Shown here: piece by piece, positions 30,452 through 38,496 of the stretch
Layout: each line of letters starts with the position of its first letter
Numbering within the stretch: position 1 is the stretch's first letter
Source of the DNA: Actinacidiphila paucisporea
GTDB taxonomy: Bacteria; Actinomycetota; Actinomycetes; Streptomycetales; Streptomycetaceae
Length of the DNA stretch: 64,000 nucleotides
Direction of reading: 5' to 3'
Assembly (NCBI RefSeq): GCF_900142575.1
Contig: NZ_FRBI01000001.1
Location: forward strand, 621,014 to 685,013
The notes under the pieces: generated by a model
Database searches by the model: none
What the model was told of the DNA's origin: nothing
Seen by the model: the letters and a program-made list of their open reading frames with translations, nothing else
Made by a program: the position numbers and the translations under genes

Positions 30452-31315
30452 TCAGCCGTTGGCGTACGCCTTGACGCGGTCCAGGGCGCCGTTGAAGCGG
30501 TCCTGGTCACCGGGGAAGGTGCCGGTGTCGGCCCACTGCCAGAAGGTCTGGTAGCCCCAGTTGGCCGGGAGGGCGCCCACCGCACTGGCGTAGCGGGCGA
30601 CCCAGAGCGCGTTGTCGGCGCTGAAGGCGGTGCTGTTGCCCGTGCAGGTGCTCCACCAGCTGGTGGACGTGTAGATCGTCGGGTAGCGGCCGGTCTTGGC
30701 GTGGTATTCCTTCGAGAACGACGTGATCCAGCTGACCATGCCGCTGGCCGTCTTGCCGTAGCAGGTGGCGCCGTAGGGGTTGTATTCCATGTCCAGCGCG
30801 CCGGGGAGGGTCTTGCCGTCCTTGGACCAGCCGCCGCCGTGCGCCGCGAAGTAGTCGGCCTGCGCCGCGCCGGTCGACACGTCGGGCAGGGCGAAGTGGT
30901 AGGAGCCGCGGATCATGCCGACGTTGTAGGAGCCGTTGTACTGCTGCGTGAAGGCGGGGTTGGTGTACGAGGTGCCCTCGGTCGCCTTGACGTACGCGAA
31001 CTTCGCGCCTTTGGACCAGGCACCCGCCCAGTTCACACTGCCCTGGTAGCTGGAGACGTCCATGCCCGCGGTCTGGGTGACGGTCGCGGTGCCGGCCTTG
31101 GCGTCCCCGGGGGCGCTTCTGCCCTCGTGGATCTGGATCTGGGAGCCCAGCCAGTCCAGGTCGGGGTGGGTCATGTGACCGTAATTCGCCGCGTGCGCGG
31201 TGCCGGGTGCGGCGAGCGCCAGCGCGAGCATCGTGACGAGTGAACCGGCCAGCGGTGCGAGCCTGGTCCGGACCGAGCCGTTGCCGTGCACGACGGAGAG
31301 AGCTCCGTGGGACAT
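30452..31315 (-). CDS. Secreted GH25 lysozyme (1,4-beta-N-acetylmuramidase)
   Basis: 287-residue secreted muramidase. A signal peptide is evident (RTRLAPLAGSLVTMLALALAAPGTAHA then ANYGHM, cleavage near residue 43). The GH25 fold carries GMDVSSYQGSVNW (catalytic-pocket Asp), FAYVKATEGTSYTNP, GSYHFALPD and LDMEYNPYGATCYG (the D-x-E catalytic pair), ending FWQWADTGTFPGDQDRFNG. It would cleave the peptidoglycan glycan chain. ATG at 31315 has GGAGG 5 bases upstream. Family length (~200 catalytic residues) is complete. Confidence 0.93.
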   Translation of the reverse strand: MSHGALSVVHGNGSVRTRLAPLAGSLVTMLALALAAPGTAHAANYGHMTHPDLDWLGSQIQIHEGRSAPGDAKAGTATVTQTAGMDVSSYQGSVNWAGAWSKGAKFAYVKATEGTSYTNPAFTQQYNGSYNVGMIRGSYHFALPDVSTGAAQADYFAAHGGGWSKDGKTLPGALDMEYNPYGATCYGKTASGMVSWITSFSKEYHAKTGRYPTIYTSTSWWSTCTGNSTAFSADNALWVARYASAVGALPANWGYQTFWQWADTGTFPGDQDRFNGALDRVKAYANG

Positions 31316-31476
31316 GCGTGCCTCCAGGTGGGGGACTCGGCATGACCTTGAGATGGCCATGACAGTGGGACGGTACGTGGGGCGCTCCGCGCGGGGAGAG
31401 AGGATCCTGTGACCGCCGTTGGTCTACTCCTGCGAAATACTTGGCGTGCTGCGGAAACCACCGTGTGTGAAGACAA

Positions 31477-31493
31477 CTTTCAGGCGTTGAAAG
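31477..31493 (+). promoter_or_regulatory. Inverted repeat before the MarR gene (possible operator)
   Basis: CTTTCA (31477-31482) GGCGT TGAAAG (31488-31493), 10 bases before the GTG of the MarR gene. A palindrome of this size at the start of a MarR gene fits autorepression, but it also covers the place where a ribosome-binding site would sit. Confidence 0.4.
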
Positions 31494-31503
31494 CGGGAAT
31501 GCT

Positions 31504-31977
31504 GTGACCGACGCGCGCAATGCGGCAGATGCGGCGGGAGCGGACCCGTCGATGGACGCGCTGGAGCGGGAGCTGACGGTGCTCTTCCGCCGCGCGCGGG
31601 CGGCCTCCGGCGAGCTGGCCCGAGCGGTGCATCCGGAGCTGGAACCGGCGGCCTACGGACTCCTGGTCCGGCTCCAGGAGGCCGAGCCGGAAAGGGCCAC
31701 CGACCTGGCGTCCTACTTCGGCGTCGGCAAGGCGACGATGAGCCGCCAGCTGCGGGCACTTGAGGTCCTCGGACTGGTCACCAGGGAGCCCGATCCCGCG
31801 GACGGCCGCGCCTTCCTGATCCGCCTCACCCCCGACGGCCGCGCCCGCTTCAACCACGTCCGCCACGCCCGCCGCGCGGCCTACCTGCGCCAGCTCTCCT
31901 CCTGGCCCCGCCCCGACCTCGCGGACCTCGCCCGGCTCCTGCACAACCTGAACGAATCCACGGCGGAAGTCCTGTGA
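31504..31977 (+). CDS. MarR-family transcriptional regulator
   Basis: 157-residue regulator. The winged helix spans about 50-115: ATDLASYFGVGKATMSRQLRALEVLGLVTREPDPADGRAFLIRLTPDG, the MarR recognition helix and DxR wing (DPADGRA). GTG at 31504. It is divergent from the GH25 gene and convergent with the PP2C gene; its target is not obvious, possibly itself through the palindrome just upstream. Confidence 0.88.
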   Translation: MTDARNAADAAGADPSMDALERELTVLFRRARAASGELARAVHPELEPAAYGLLVRLQEAEPERATDLASYFGVGKATMSRQLRALEVLGLVTREPDPADGRAFLIRLTPDGRARFNHVRHARRAAYLRQLSSWPRPDLADLARLLHNLNESTAEVL

Positions 31978-32020
31978 CCGGCGGGCGCCCACCAGGGTGA
32001 CCGCCCTGCGCGGTGCGGGG

Positions 32021-32791
32021 CTACAACTCCACCAGGACGGCGGTCGCGTCGTCGAAGGGCTTGCCCCGCGGCACGGCCGCCCCCGCGGGATCGGCCAGCT
32101 CCTGGTCGCGCACCCGGGTGAGCAGGGCCTGCGGCCCGGCCTTGCGCAGGAGTGCGAAGGTCGACGCCCAGTCGTCGGAGCCGAAGACCTCGACGCCCCG
32201 CGCGGCACCGTCCGTCAGCGCCGCGAAAGCGCGCAGCGACGCGACCGGGACGCGGCCGGTGACCGCCTTCGCGGCCACCGCGGGATCGGCGGCGGCGGTG
32301 AAGAAGCCCCCGGGCAGGTTACGCAGCGGCCCGACCCGGGTGCCCGCCGCCCGCAGTCGGTCGATGCGGTCGTCGAGGACCGCGGTCACGGCCCCGTCCG
32401 GACCCTCCAGCAGCAGCGCGGAGTCGGAGAGCACGAGGTGCTCCACCTCGTCCGCGCCCCACCGCACCGCCACGACGGTGGCTTGCGGCGTCAGCGGGTG
32501 AGAAAGGTCACACGTGCCCCGGTGTGCCTCCGCCGTCAAGGCGATCGCCGCGGACAGGCAGTCGGCGAGCGTGCCGTCCGGCCGCGAAAGGGACTGTTCG
32601 AGCAGCGCGCCGCCCAGCCGTGAGGTGAACCACGGCACCGAGTGGACGCAGTCCCCGTTGCCCGGCGGCGGGGTGACCCCGTCCAGCAGGACCAGTGCCC
32701 CGCCGTGTCCGCCGGCGGGCAGCGCCACCGCCGCGAAGTCCTCGTTGGGCGCCCCCGGCACCCCGGGCGCCGTGGCCGTCTCGATCCGCAT
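32021..32791 (-). CDS. PP2C-like protein phosphatase
   Basis: 256-residue protein with the PP2C metal-binding framework: N-E-D-F near 16-19, LVLLDGVTPP (DG motif near 37), LSDSALLLEGPDG (GD-like site) and a terminal FDDATAVLVEL (DDxT). It has no membrane or sensor domain. Predicted Mn/Mg-dependent Ser/Thr phosphatase; whether it acts on a Ser/Thr kinase substrate or an anti-sigma antagonist cannot be told. ATG 32791. Confidence 0.82.
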   Translation of the reverse strand: MRIETATAPGVPGAPNEDFAAVALPAGGHGGALVLLDGVTPPPGNGDCVHSVPWFTSRLGGALLEQSLSRPDGTLADCLSAAIALTAEAHRGTCDLSHPLTPQATVVAVRWGADEVEHLVLSDSALLLEGPDGAVTAVLDDRIDRLRAAGTRVGPLRNLPGGFFTAAADPAVAAKAVTGRVPVASLRAFAALTDGAARGVEVFGSDDWASTFALLRKAGPQALLTRVRDQELADPAGAAVPRGKPFDDATAVLVEL

Positions 32792-32814
32792 GGTCCCAGT
32801 GTGCGGCAGGCTGC

Positions 32815-32841
32815 GTTCTGGCCGTTCTGGCCGTTCTGGCC
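32815..32841 (+). repeat. Three tandem 9-bp repeats (GTTCTGGCC)
   Basis: GTTCTGGCC is repeated three times without change, in the intergenic region between the PP2C gene and the conservon; degenerate units continue to about 32860. Confidence 0.8.
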
Positions 32842-33023
32842 CGTTCCGCCCGTTCGAGCCGCTCAGGCCCCTCCGGCCGCCCGAGCTGTTCGACCGGCCG
32901 GTCGGTCGGCGCGGCTGTGGGCGGGCATCTTGCCAAACGCGGCACGGCAGCGCCAGTAGGCCTCCGGCGTCCCGAACCCCTGTCCGGTCTACTCGGCTTG
33001 TCCGGTGTGTCGCCAGTGCGATT

Positions 33024-33037
33024 CACTCGTTCGAGTG
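33024..33037 (+). promoter_or_regulatory. Palindrome before the conservon
   Basis: CACTCG-TT-CGAGTG, a perfect 14-bp palindrome 17 bases before the cvnA start codon and adjoining a GGAGGAGGGA ribosome-binding site. It could be an operator; no regulator is identified. Confidence 0.35.
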
Positions 33038-33053
33038 TCCGGAGGAGGGAGCC

Positions 33054-35615
33054 ATGGCCCCCTTCCTGGCGGGGCTGCAAGGGTCGTGTCTGCCCCTGCA
33101 TATTCCTGGGGAACACCCGCCGGCGATACGTGATTGCGAGCCAGAAGTGCGTGAACGACGTCAACCGCGCGAACGTCGGGTCAGGCAGCGCATGCTCGCC
33201 GCCCTCCTGGTGTGCGCCGCCGCGGTCGTGGCCGCCGCCGCACCTGGTGTCGCGCTGGGCGCCGGCGATCTGACGGCGGCGCGGGACCGGGCCGCCGCCG
33301 CGGGCCTGGAGACCCGCACCACCGTCCTGGCCCACGACCTGGCCGACGAGCGGGACGACGTGGCCGCGCTGGTCGCCGCCGGCGCGAAGGCGCCGAAGCT
33401 GCCCGCCGCGGACGGCGCGCGGACCGACCGGCAGCTGGCGGACGTCCTCGCGGCCGGCCCGCCCGCCGCGCTGCGTACCGTGCTCGCCGCGCTGCCCGGC
33501 GCCCGCAGGGCGGCGCTCGCCGCGCGCGCGGACCACGACGGCGTGCAGGCGGCCGTGACCGCCTATCAGCCGCTGATCGACGCCCTCGGCCGCGCCGGGG
33601 ACGCGCCGGGCGCAGGACCGCTCACCCGGCTGGCGGGCGCCGCCTCGGTGCAGCGCGGGCTGCTGGTGGGCGCGCTGACCCAGGGAGGGACACAGTCGGC
33701 GCTGGTGGCCGCCGCCCGGACGGCCGCGCTCCAGGAGCGCGCGGCGCTGGCCGACTTCCGCGCCACGGCGCCCGCCGACCTGCGGGACCGCTACGACAAG
33801 GCGGTGACCGGCGCCGACGTCGCCAAGGCCGACCAGGACACCGCCGAGCTGCTCGACGGGCCTGAGTTGACCCGTACCGACCGCCAACTGGGCGCCGCCG
33901 CAGTCAAGTCCGCGCTCACCGCCCGCATCGGCCTGCTCCGCGGCGTCGAGGTGTCCGCGGCCGCCGATCGGGCCGCCACCGCCGCCCACCACCGCGACCA
34001 CACCGTCACGATCCTGGAACTGCGGTGCGCCCTCGCCGCGTTGTGCCTGCTGCTGCTCGCCGGTGTGCTGGTCGCCCTCTTCCGCAGCCTGACCCGCCCG
34101 CTCGCGGCCCTGCACCGCTGGTCGCGCTCCGACGCGGAGAGCGGCCGGGGCGTCGAGGTGATCGGCCAGGACGAATACGCCGCCGTCGCCCGCCGCGCCA
34201 ACGCGTTGACCCAGGAGGCGCAGGCGCTGCGGGCCCGCGCGGCCGATCTGGGCAACGAGCTGACCGCGCAGCGCGGCGCCAGCCAGGGCGCCAGGGGCGC
34301 GCTGGCCGGAGCCGTCGCCGAGAAGGACGCGCTGCGCCGCGCCCACGACGAGCTGATCGCCCACGTCACCGAGCTGGACCGGGAGTTGAGCGCGGCGGCG
34401 GCCCGCAATGCCGCGCACATGACCCATGTCAGCCTCAGCCTGCGCACCCTGGGCCTGGTCGAGCGGCAACTCGCCCTGATCGAGACCATGGAGGATCAGG
34501 AGCAGGACCCGGACCGGCTCGCGACCCTCTTCCAGCTGGACCACCTCGCCACCCGCATGCGCCGCAACAGCGAGAATCTGCTGGTACTGGGCGGCACCGA
34601 GCACAGCCACGGCGCCACCGCCCGCCCGGTCCCGCTGATCGACGTGGTGCGCGGCGCGATCTCCGAGGTCGAGCGCTACGAGCGGGTGCGTATCGAGATG
34701 CTGCCCGGCGTCAGGGTGGCGGGGCGCGCGTCCGACGACGTGGCGCACCTGCTCGCCGAACTCCTCGACAATGCCACCGGCTTCTCCGCGCCGACCACCG
34801 AAGTCCTGCTGTCCGGACAGCTGCTGGAGACCGGCGAGGTCGTCGTCGCGGTCGTGGACTCCGGTATCGGGGTGCCCGGGGAGCGGCTCGACGAGCTGAA
34901 CGCGCTGCTCGCCGACCCCGACCCCGTACCGCCGGGCGCGGTCGCCGGCATGGGCCTCTACGTCGCCTCGCGGCTGGCCCGCAGGCACGGCGTACGGGTG
35001 CGGCTGCATCCACTGGCGTCCGGCGGCACCCAGGCCGTGGTGGTGCTGCCCGGCCTGCTGGTGCCCCCGGTCGCGCCCGACGAGCCGCCGGTCACCCCGC
35101 TCGACCCGGCCGCCTTCACCGGCGGCGACCCGCGCCGCTATGCCGCGGCCCCACCCGTGCGCCTACCGGCGCAGGCGTCGAGCCCGGACGCCGTCCACGG
35201 ATTCGCGCCGCCCTCCGACTCGCCGTCGGACCTGCCCGCCGACCTGCCGGCCGCCCCGGCCCCGGCCCAGCCCTTCGTGCCCGCGCCCGCGCCGCTCCGC
35301 CCGACGCCCACGCCCGCCGCGGCACTCGCGCCTTCCCCCGAAAACGGTTCCGCCGCCCCCATATCCCGCTCCGCCGGCGGCCCCACCGGGCAGGGGCTGC
35401 CGCAGCGGGTGCGCGGGGCCGTCGGCACCCGGCGGGCGGCGCCGCCCACCCCGGCGCCGCGGGTGGACGCGGCCGAACTGCGGCGCAGGCTCGACGGGTT
35501 GCAGCGCGGCCTGCATGCCGGCCGCGCCGAGGCGGCACGTGAACGTGACGAGGCGCCCGCGGGGTCGCGGGAGCAGGCAGATCCGGCAGGAAACGTTGAG
35601 GAGGCGACGCGTTGA
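33054..35615 (+). CDS. cvnA: Conservon sensor-like histidine kinase (CvnA)
   Basis: 853-residue membrane protein. A first transmembrane helix (MLAALLVCAAAVVAAAAPGV, ~47-68) and a second (LRCALAALCLLLLAGVLVALF, ~325-345) enclose an Ala-rich extracytoplasmic helical sensor domain. The cytoplasmic part has a HAMP-like segment, the conserved LDHLATRMRRNSENLLVLGG helix, and an ATPase with N-box HLLAELLDNATGFS, G1 VDSGIGVPG and G2 GMGLYVASRLARRHG. The C-terminal ~200 residues are Pro/Ala-rich and disordered. No conventional phospho-accepting His is seen in the dimerisation helix, as is usual for CvnA. ATG 33054 has GGAGGAGGGA upstream. In conservons it associates with CvnB-D at the membrane, resembling a GPCR-like relay. 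Confidence 0.93.
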   Translation: MAPFLAGLQGSCLPLHIPGEHPPAIRDCEPEVRERRQPRERRVRQRMLAALLVCAAAVVAAAAPGVALGAGDLTAARDRAAAAGLETRTTVLAHDLADERDDVAALVAAGAKAPKLPAADGARTDRQLADVLAAGPPAALRTVLAALPGARRAALAARADHDGVQAAVTAYQPLIDALGRAGDAPGAGPLTRLAGAASVQRGLLVGALTQGGTQSALVAAARTAALQERAALADFRATAPADLRDRYDKAVTGADVAKADQDTAELLDGPELTRTDRQLGAAAVKSALTARIGLLRGVEVSAAADRAATAAHHRDHTVTILELRCALAALCLLLLAGVLVALFRSLTRPLAALHRWSRSDAESGRGVEVIGQDEYAAVARRANALTQEAQALRARAADLGNELTAQRGASQGARGALAGAVAEKDALRRAHDELIAHVTELDRELSAAAARNAAHMTHVSLSLRTLGLVERQLALIETMEDQEQDPDRLATLFQLDHLATRMRRNSENLLVLGGTEHSHGATARPVPLIDVVRGAISEVERYERVRIEMLPGVRVAGRASDDVAHLLAELLDNATGFSAPTTEVLLSGQLLETGEVVVAVVDSGIGVPGERLDELNALLADPDPVPPGAVAGMGLYVASRLARRHGVRVRLHPLASGGTQAVVVLPGLLVPPVAPDEPPVTPLDPAAFTGGDPRRYAAAPPVRLPAQASSPDAVHGFAPPSDSPSDLPADLPAAPAPAQPFVPAPAPLRPTPTPAAALAPSPENGSAAPISRSAGGPTGQGLPQRVRGAVGTRRAAPPTPAPRVDAAELRRRLDGLQRGLHAGRAEAARERDEAPAGSREQADPAGNVEEATR

Positions 35616-36121
35616 ACGCGGTCGGCACGCAGAGCGGGGTGCTCAGCCAAGAGGCCCGGGGATTCCAGTGGTTGCTGCACAATTTCGTGGCGGAGGTGCA
35701 CGGCGTCCACTCGGTCGCGGTGGTCTCCTCCGACGGACTGCTGCTGCTCGGTTCCGAACCTGACGACGGTTCTGACGGCAAGAGCGGGCAGAATATGACG
35801 GAGGCGCCCGCGCATCCGGGTCTGGCCGGCCAGAGCCGGATGGACCTCGCCGCGGTCGTGTCGGGTCTGGCCTCGCTCACCGTGGGCGCGGCCCGGCTGA
35901 TGGACGGCGGTCGGGTCAGGCAGACCACCGTCGCGATGACGGACGGAGTGCTCGTGGTGATGTCGATCAGCGACGGCTCGCTGCTCGGCGTGCACGCGAC
36001 CGCCGACTGCGACCTGAGCGTGATCGCCTACCACATGGCCCTGTTCGTGGGCCGCGCCGGACACGTACTGACCCCCGCACTCCGCAGCGAGTTGCGCCAG
36101 GCCACCGGGAGAGCCGACTGA
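35612..36121 (+). CDS. cvnB: Roadblock/LC7-domain protein (CvnB)
   Basis: 169-residue roadblock/LC7-fold protein: FQWLLHNFVAEVHGVHSVAVVSSDGLLLLGS is the family N-terminal helix-strand, followed by the LAAVVSGLASLTVGAARLM helix. An acidic insert (SEPDDGSDGKSGQNMTEAPAHP) around 48-70 enlarges a loop. In conservons CvnB acts with the GTPase, as MglB-like partner. The TTG start at 35612 overlaps the cvnA stop by 4 bases (TTGA). Confidence 0.9.
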   Translation: MNAVGTQSGVLSQEARGFQWLLHNFVAEVHGVHSVAVVSSDGLLLLGSEPDDGSDGKSGQNMTEAPAHPGLAGQSRMDLAAVVSGLASLTVGAARLMDGGRVRQTTVAMTDGVLVVMSISDGSLLGVHATADCDLSVIAYHMALFVGRAGHVLTPALRSELRQATGRAD

Positions 36122-36537
36122 TGTCGTCCATGTCCGCACTGCCCAGACGCGGGGCACCGCAGCGAGGTGCCGACCGCCGGACGGACCGGGTCCGTCCGTA
36201 TTCGCTGACCGGCGGTCGGACCAGGGTCGGCCACGTGCTGCTGGTCGAGACCTTCGTGGCCACCGTGGAGGGTGCGGAGGAGCCCTACGCACCCGCCAGG
36301 GGTGGTTGGGCGGAACGCGTGCTGCCCGAGAGGCGGGCGATCGTGGAGTTGTGCAGGAGAATGCGGTCGGTGGCCGAGATCTCCGCGCTGCTCAGGATGC
36401 CGCTCGGCGTCGTCCGGGTGCTGCTCAGCGATCTCGCCGACCAGGGAAGAATTCGTGTGTACGGCACCGGGCACGGGTCCGGCAGCCCCGACCGCGCGCT
36501 GCTCGAAAGGGTGCTCAGTGGACTTCGCAGGCTCTGA
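36121..36537 (+). CDS. cvnC: DUF742 winged-helix protein (CvnC)
   Basis: 138-residue DUF742 protein: DRVRPYSLTGGRTRVGHVLLVETFV at the N-terminus and a predicted winged helix RRAIVELCRRMRSVAEISALLRMPLGVVRVLLSDLADQGRI near 75-115. ATG 36121 overlaps the cvnB stop by one base (TGATG). DUF742 proteins are the third conservon component with possible DNA-binding or protein-binding winged helix. Confidence 0.92.
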   Translation: MSSMSALPRRGAPQRGADRRTDRVRPYSLTGGRTRVGHVLLVETFVATVEGAEEPYAPARGGWAERVLPERRAIVELCRRMRSVAEISALLRMPLGVVRVLLSDLADQGRIRVYGTGHGSGSPDRALLERVLSGLRRL

Positions 36538-37126
36538 CCGGCCGGACGGCCTGCAGGACTGGCAGAATGACCGCGGCCGCGCGCCGGTCTCCACGAAGAT
36601 CGTGGTGGCCGGCGGTTTCGGTGTGGGCAAGACCACCTTCGTGGGCGCGGTGTCCGAGATCACCCCGCTGACCACCGAGGCGGTGATGACCCAGGCCAGC
36701 GAGGCGCTCGACGACCTGGCCGCCACCCCGGAAAAGGTCACCACCACGGTGGCCATGGACTTCGGCCGGATCACCCTGGAGAAGGACCTCGTCCTCTACG
36801 TCTTCGGCACACCGGGGCAGCAGCGCTTCTGGTTCATGTGGGACGACCTGGTGCGGGGCGCCATAGGCGCGGTCGTGCTCGCCGACACCCGCAGGCTCGC
36901 CGACTGCTTCCCCGCGCTCGACTACTTCGAGGGCACCGGGCTGCCCTACACGGTCGCGGTCAACCAGTTCGAGGGCACCGCCGCCTACACGGGCGAGGAC
37001 GTGCGCGAGGCGCTGGCGGTTCCTTCGCACATCCCGGTCCAGATCATCGACGCGCGGAAACGGTCCTCCGTGGTCGACGCGCTGCTCGCGCTGGTCACCC
37101 ACGCGCTCGCAGAACAGCCTTTCTGA
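36518..37126 (+). CDS. cvnD: Conservon Ras-like GTPase (CvnD)
   Basis: 202-residue small GTPase: P-loop GGFGVGKTTFVGA near 28-40, switch-II FGTPGQQRFWFMW, and a specificity loop VNQFEG replacing NKxD, all typical for CvnD/DUF-type GTPases. The GTG at 36518 lies inside the end of cvnC (20-base overlap) and has AAGGG upstream; the in-frame extension upstream is unlikely. It completes the cvnA-D conservon. Confidence 0.92.
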   Translation: MDFAGSDRPDGLQDWQNDRGRAPVSTKIVVAGGFGVGKTTFVGAVSEITPLTTEAVMTQASEALDDLAATPEKVTTTVAMDFGRITLEKDLVLYVFGTPGQQRFWFMWDDLVRGAIGAVVLADTRRLADCFPALDYFEGTGLPYTVAVNQFEGTAAYTGEDVREALAVPSHIPVQIIDARKRSSVVDALLALVTHALAEQPF

Positions 37127-37137
37127 CCCGGCCGGTC

Positions 37138-37164
37138 GAGCCGACTGAGCCGACTGAGCCGACG
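37138..37164 (+). repeat. Three tandem 9-bp repeats (GAGCCGACT)
   Basis: GAGCCGACT, GAGCCGACT, GAGCCGACG in a row between cvnD and the next gene. It resembles in length the 9-bp repeat before the conservon (32815), though the units differ. Confidence 0.75.
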
Positions 37165-37197
37165 ACATCACCAGAGCAGAACCGAAGCGGGGGCGCC

Positions 37198-38496
37198 GTG
37201 CGCAAGATCCTCATCGTCGGAGCCGGGCAGGCCGGGCTCCAACTGGCCCTCGGCCTCCAGGCCCGTGACTACGACGTCACCGTGATGTCCAACCGCACCG
37301 CCGACGAGATACGCACCGGCCGGGTCACCTCCACCCAGTGCATGTTCGGCGCCGCCCTGGCCCACGAGCGGGCGGCCGGCCTGGACTTCTGGTCGGACCT
37401 GGCACCGCGGATAACCGGCCTCGGCATATCGGTTGCCGCCGGCCCGGAGGTGGCCGCCCCCGGAGCCGCCGCCCCCGGAATGGCCCCCGAGCCCGCCGCC
37501 GGAGCCGCGTCCGCCCGCGCCCTCGACTGGCTCGGCCGCCTCGACGCCCCCGCGCAGTCCGTCGACCAGCGCGTGAAGATGGCCGGCTGGCTGGAGACCT
37601 TCGCGGAGCGCGGCGGCAAGGTCGTCGTCCACGCCGCGACCGCCGCCGACCTCGACTACTTCTCGCTCGCCTACGACCTGGTCCTGGTCGCGGCGGGCAA
37701 GGGCGAGACCGTCTCGATGTTCCGCCCCGACGCGGCCCGTTCGCCCTACGGCACCCCGCAGCGCGCGCTGGCCGTCGCCTACGTGCACGGCCTCGGCCCG
37801 CGCCCCGAGCACCCCGACGTCCTCGCGGTCCGCTGCAACCTGGTCCCCGGCGTCGGCGAACTCATCGTCATCCCGGCCCTGACCACCTCGGGCCCCTGCG
37901 ACATCCTCTTCTGGGAGGGCGTCCCCGGCGGCCCGGTCGACGCCTTCGGGTCCGTCAAGGACCCCGCGGACCATCTGCGCCTCACCCTGGACCTGATGCG
38001 CCGCTTCACCCCGTGGGAGTACGAGCGCGCGTCCGCCGTCGAGTTGACCGACCCCCACGCCACCCTCGTCGGCGGCTTCACTCCGACCGTACGCGAGCCG
38101 GTCGCCGAACTCCCCGGCGGCGGGCTGGTGCTGGGCGTCGCCGATGTGATCGTCGCCAACGACCCGCTCACCGGCCAGGGGTCCAACAACGCGGCCAAGT
38201 GCGCCGCGGCTTACCTGGCGAGCATCGCCGAGCGCGGCGAACTGCCCTTCGACCGGTCATGGATGGAGGCCGCCTTCGCCCGCTTCTGGTCGCAGGCGGG
38301 CCCCTCCACCCGCTGGACCAACGCGATGCTGGCGGCCCCGCAGCCCGACCACGTCCACGCCCTGCTGACCGCAGCCGTGACCCGCCCGCCGGTCGCCGAC
38401 CGCATCGCCAACGGCTTCGACACCCCGGCGGACTTCGACCCGTGGTTCTACGAGCCCGAGGCCGCGGCGGACTATCTGTCGGCCACCGCACCGTAG
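37198..38496 (+). CDS. Styrene/indole monooxygenase-like FAD oxygenase (StyA-like)
   Basis: 432-residue flavoprotein of the group E monooxygenase type. The Rossmann nucleotide motif ILIVGAGQAGLQLALGLQ starts at residue 4; VLVAAGKGETVSMF and a late GVADVIVANDPLTGQGSNNAAKCAAAYL (the FAD-binding GD-like segment) complete the fold. An insertion rich in Ala/Pro/Gly (residues ~83-112, PEVAAPGAAAPGMAPEPAAG) is unusual and looks like a slippage product. No StyB reductase is nearby. GTG 37198 starts 71 bases after cvnD, on the same strand, so it is probably the conservon's attached effector, as other conservons carry oxygenases. Substrate unknown. Confidence 0.82.
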   Translation: MRKILIVGAGQAGLQLALGLQARDYDVTVMSNRTADEIRTGRVTSTQCMFGAALAHERAAGLDFWSDLAPRITGLGISVAAGPEVAAPGAAAPGMAPEPAAGAASARALDWLGRLDAPAQSVDQRVKMAGWLETFAERGGKVVVHAATAADLDYFSLAYDLVLVAAGKGETVSMFRPDAARSPYGTPQRALAVAYVHGLGPRPEHPDVLAVRCNLVPGVGELIVIPALTTSGPCDILFWEGVPGGPVDAFGSVKDPADHLRLTLDLMRRFTPWEYERASAVELTDPHATLVGGFTPTVREPVAELPGGGLVLGVADVIVANDPLTGQGSNNAAKCAAAYLASIAERGELPFDRSWMEAAFARFWSQAGPSTRWTNAMLAAPQPDHVHALLTAAVTRPPVADRIANGFDTPADFDPWFYEPEAAADYLSATAP

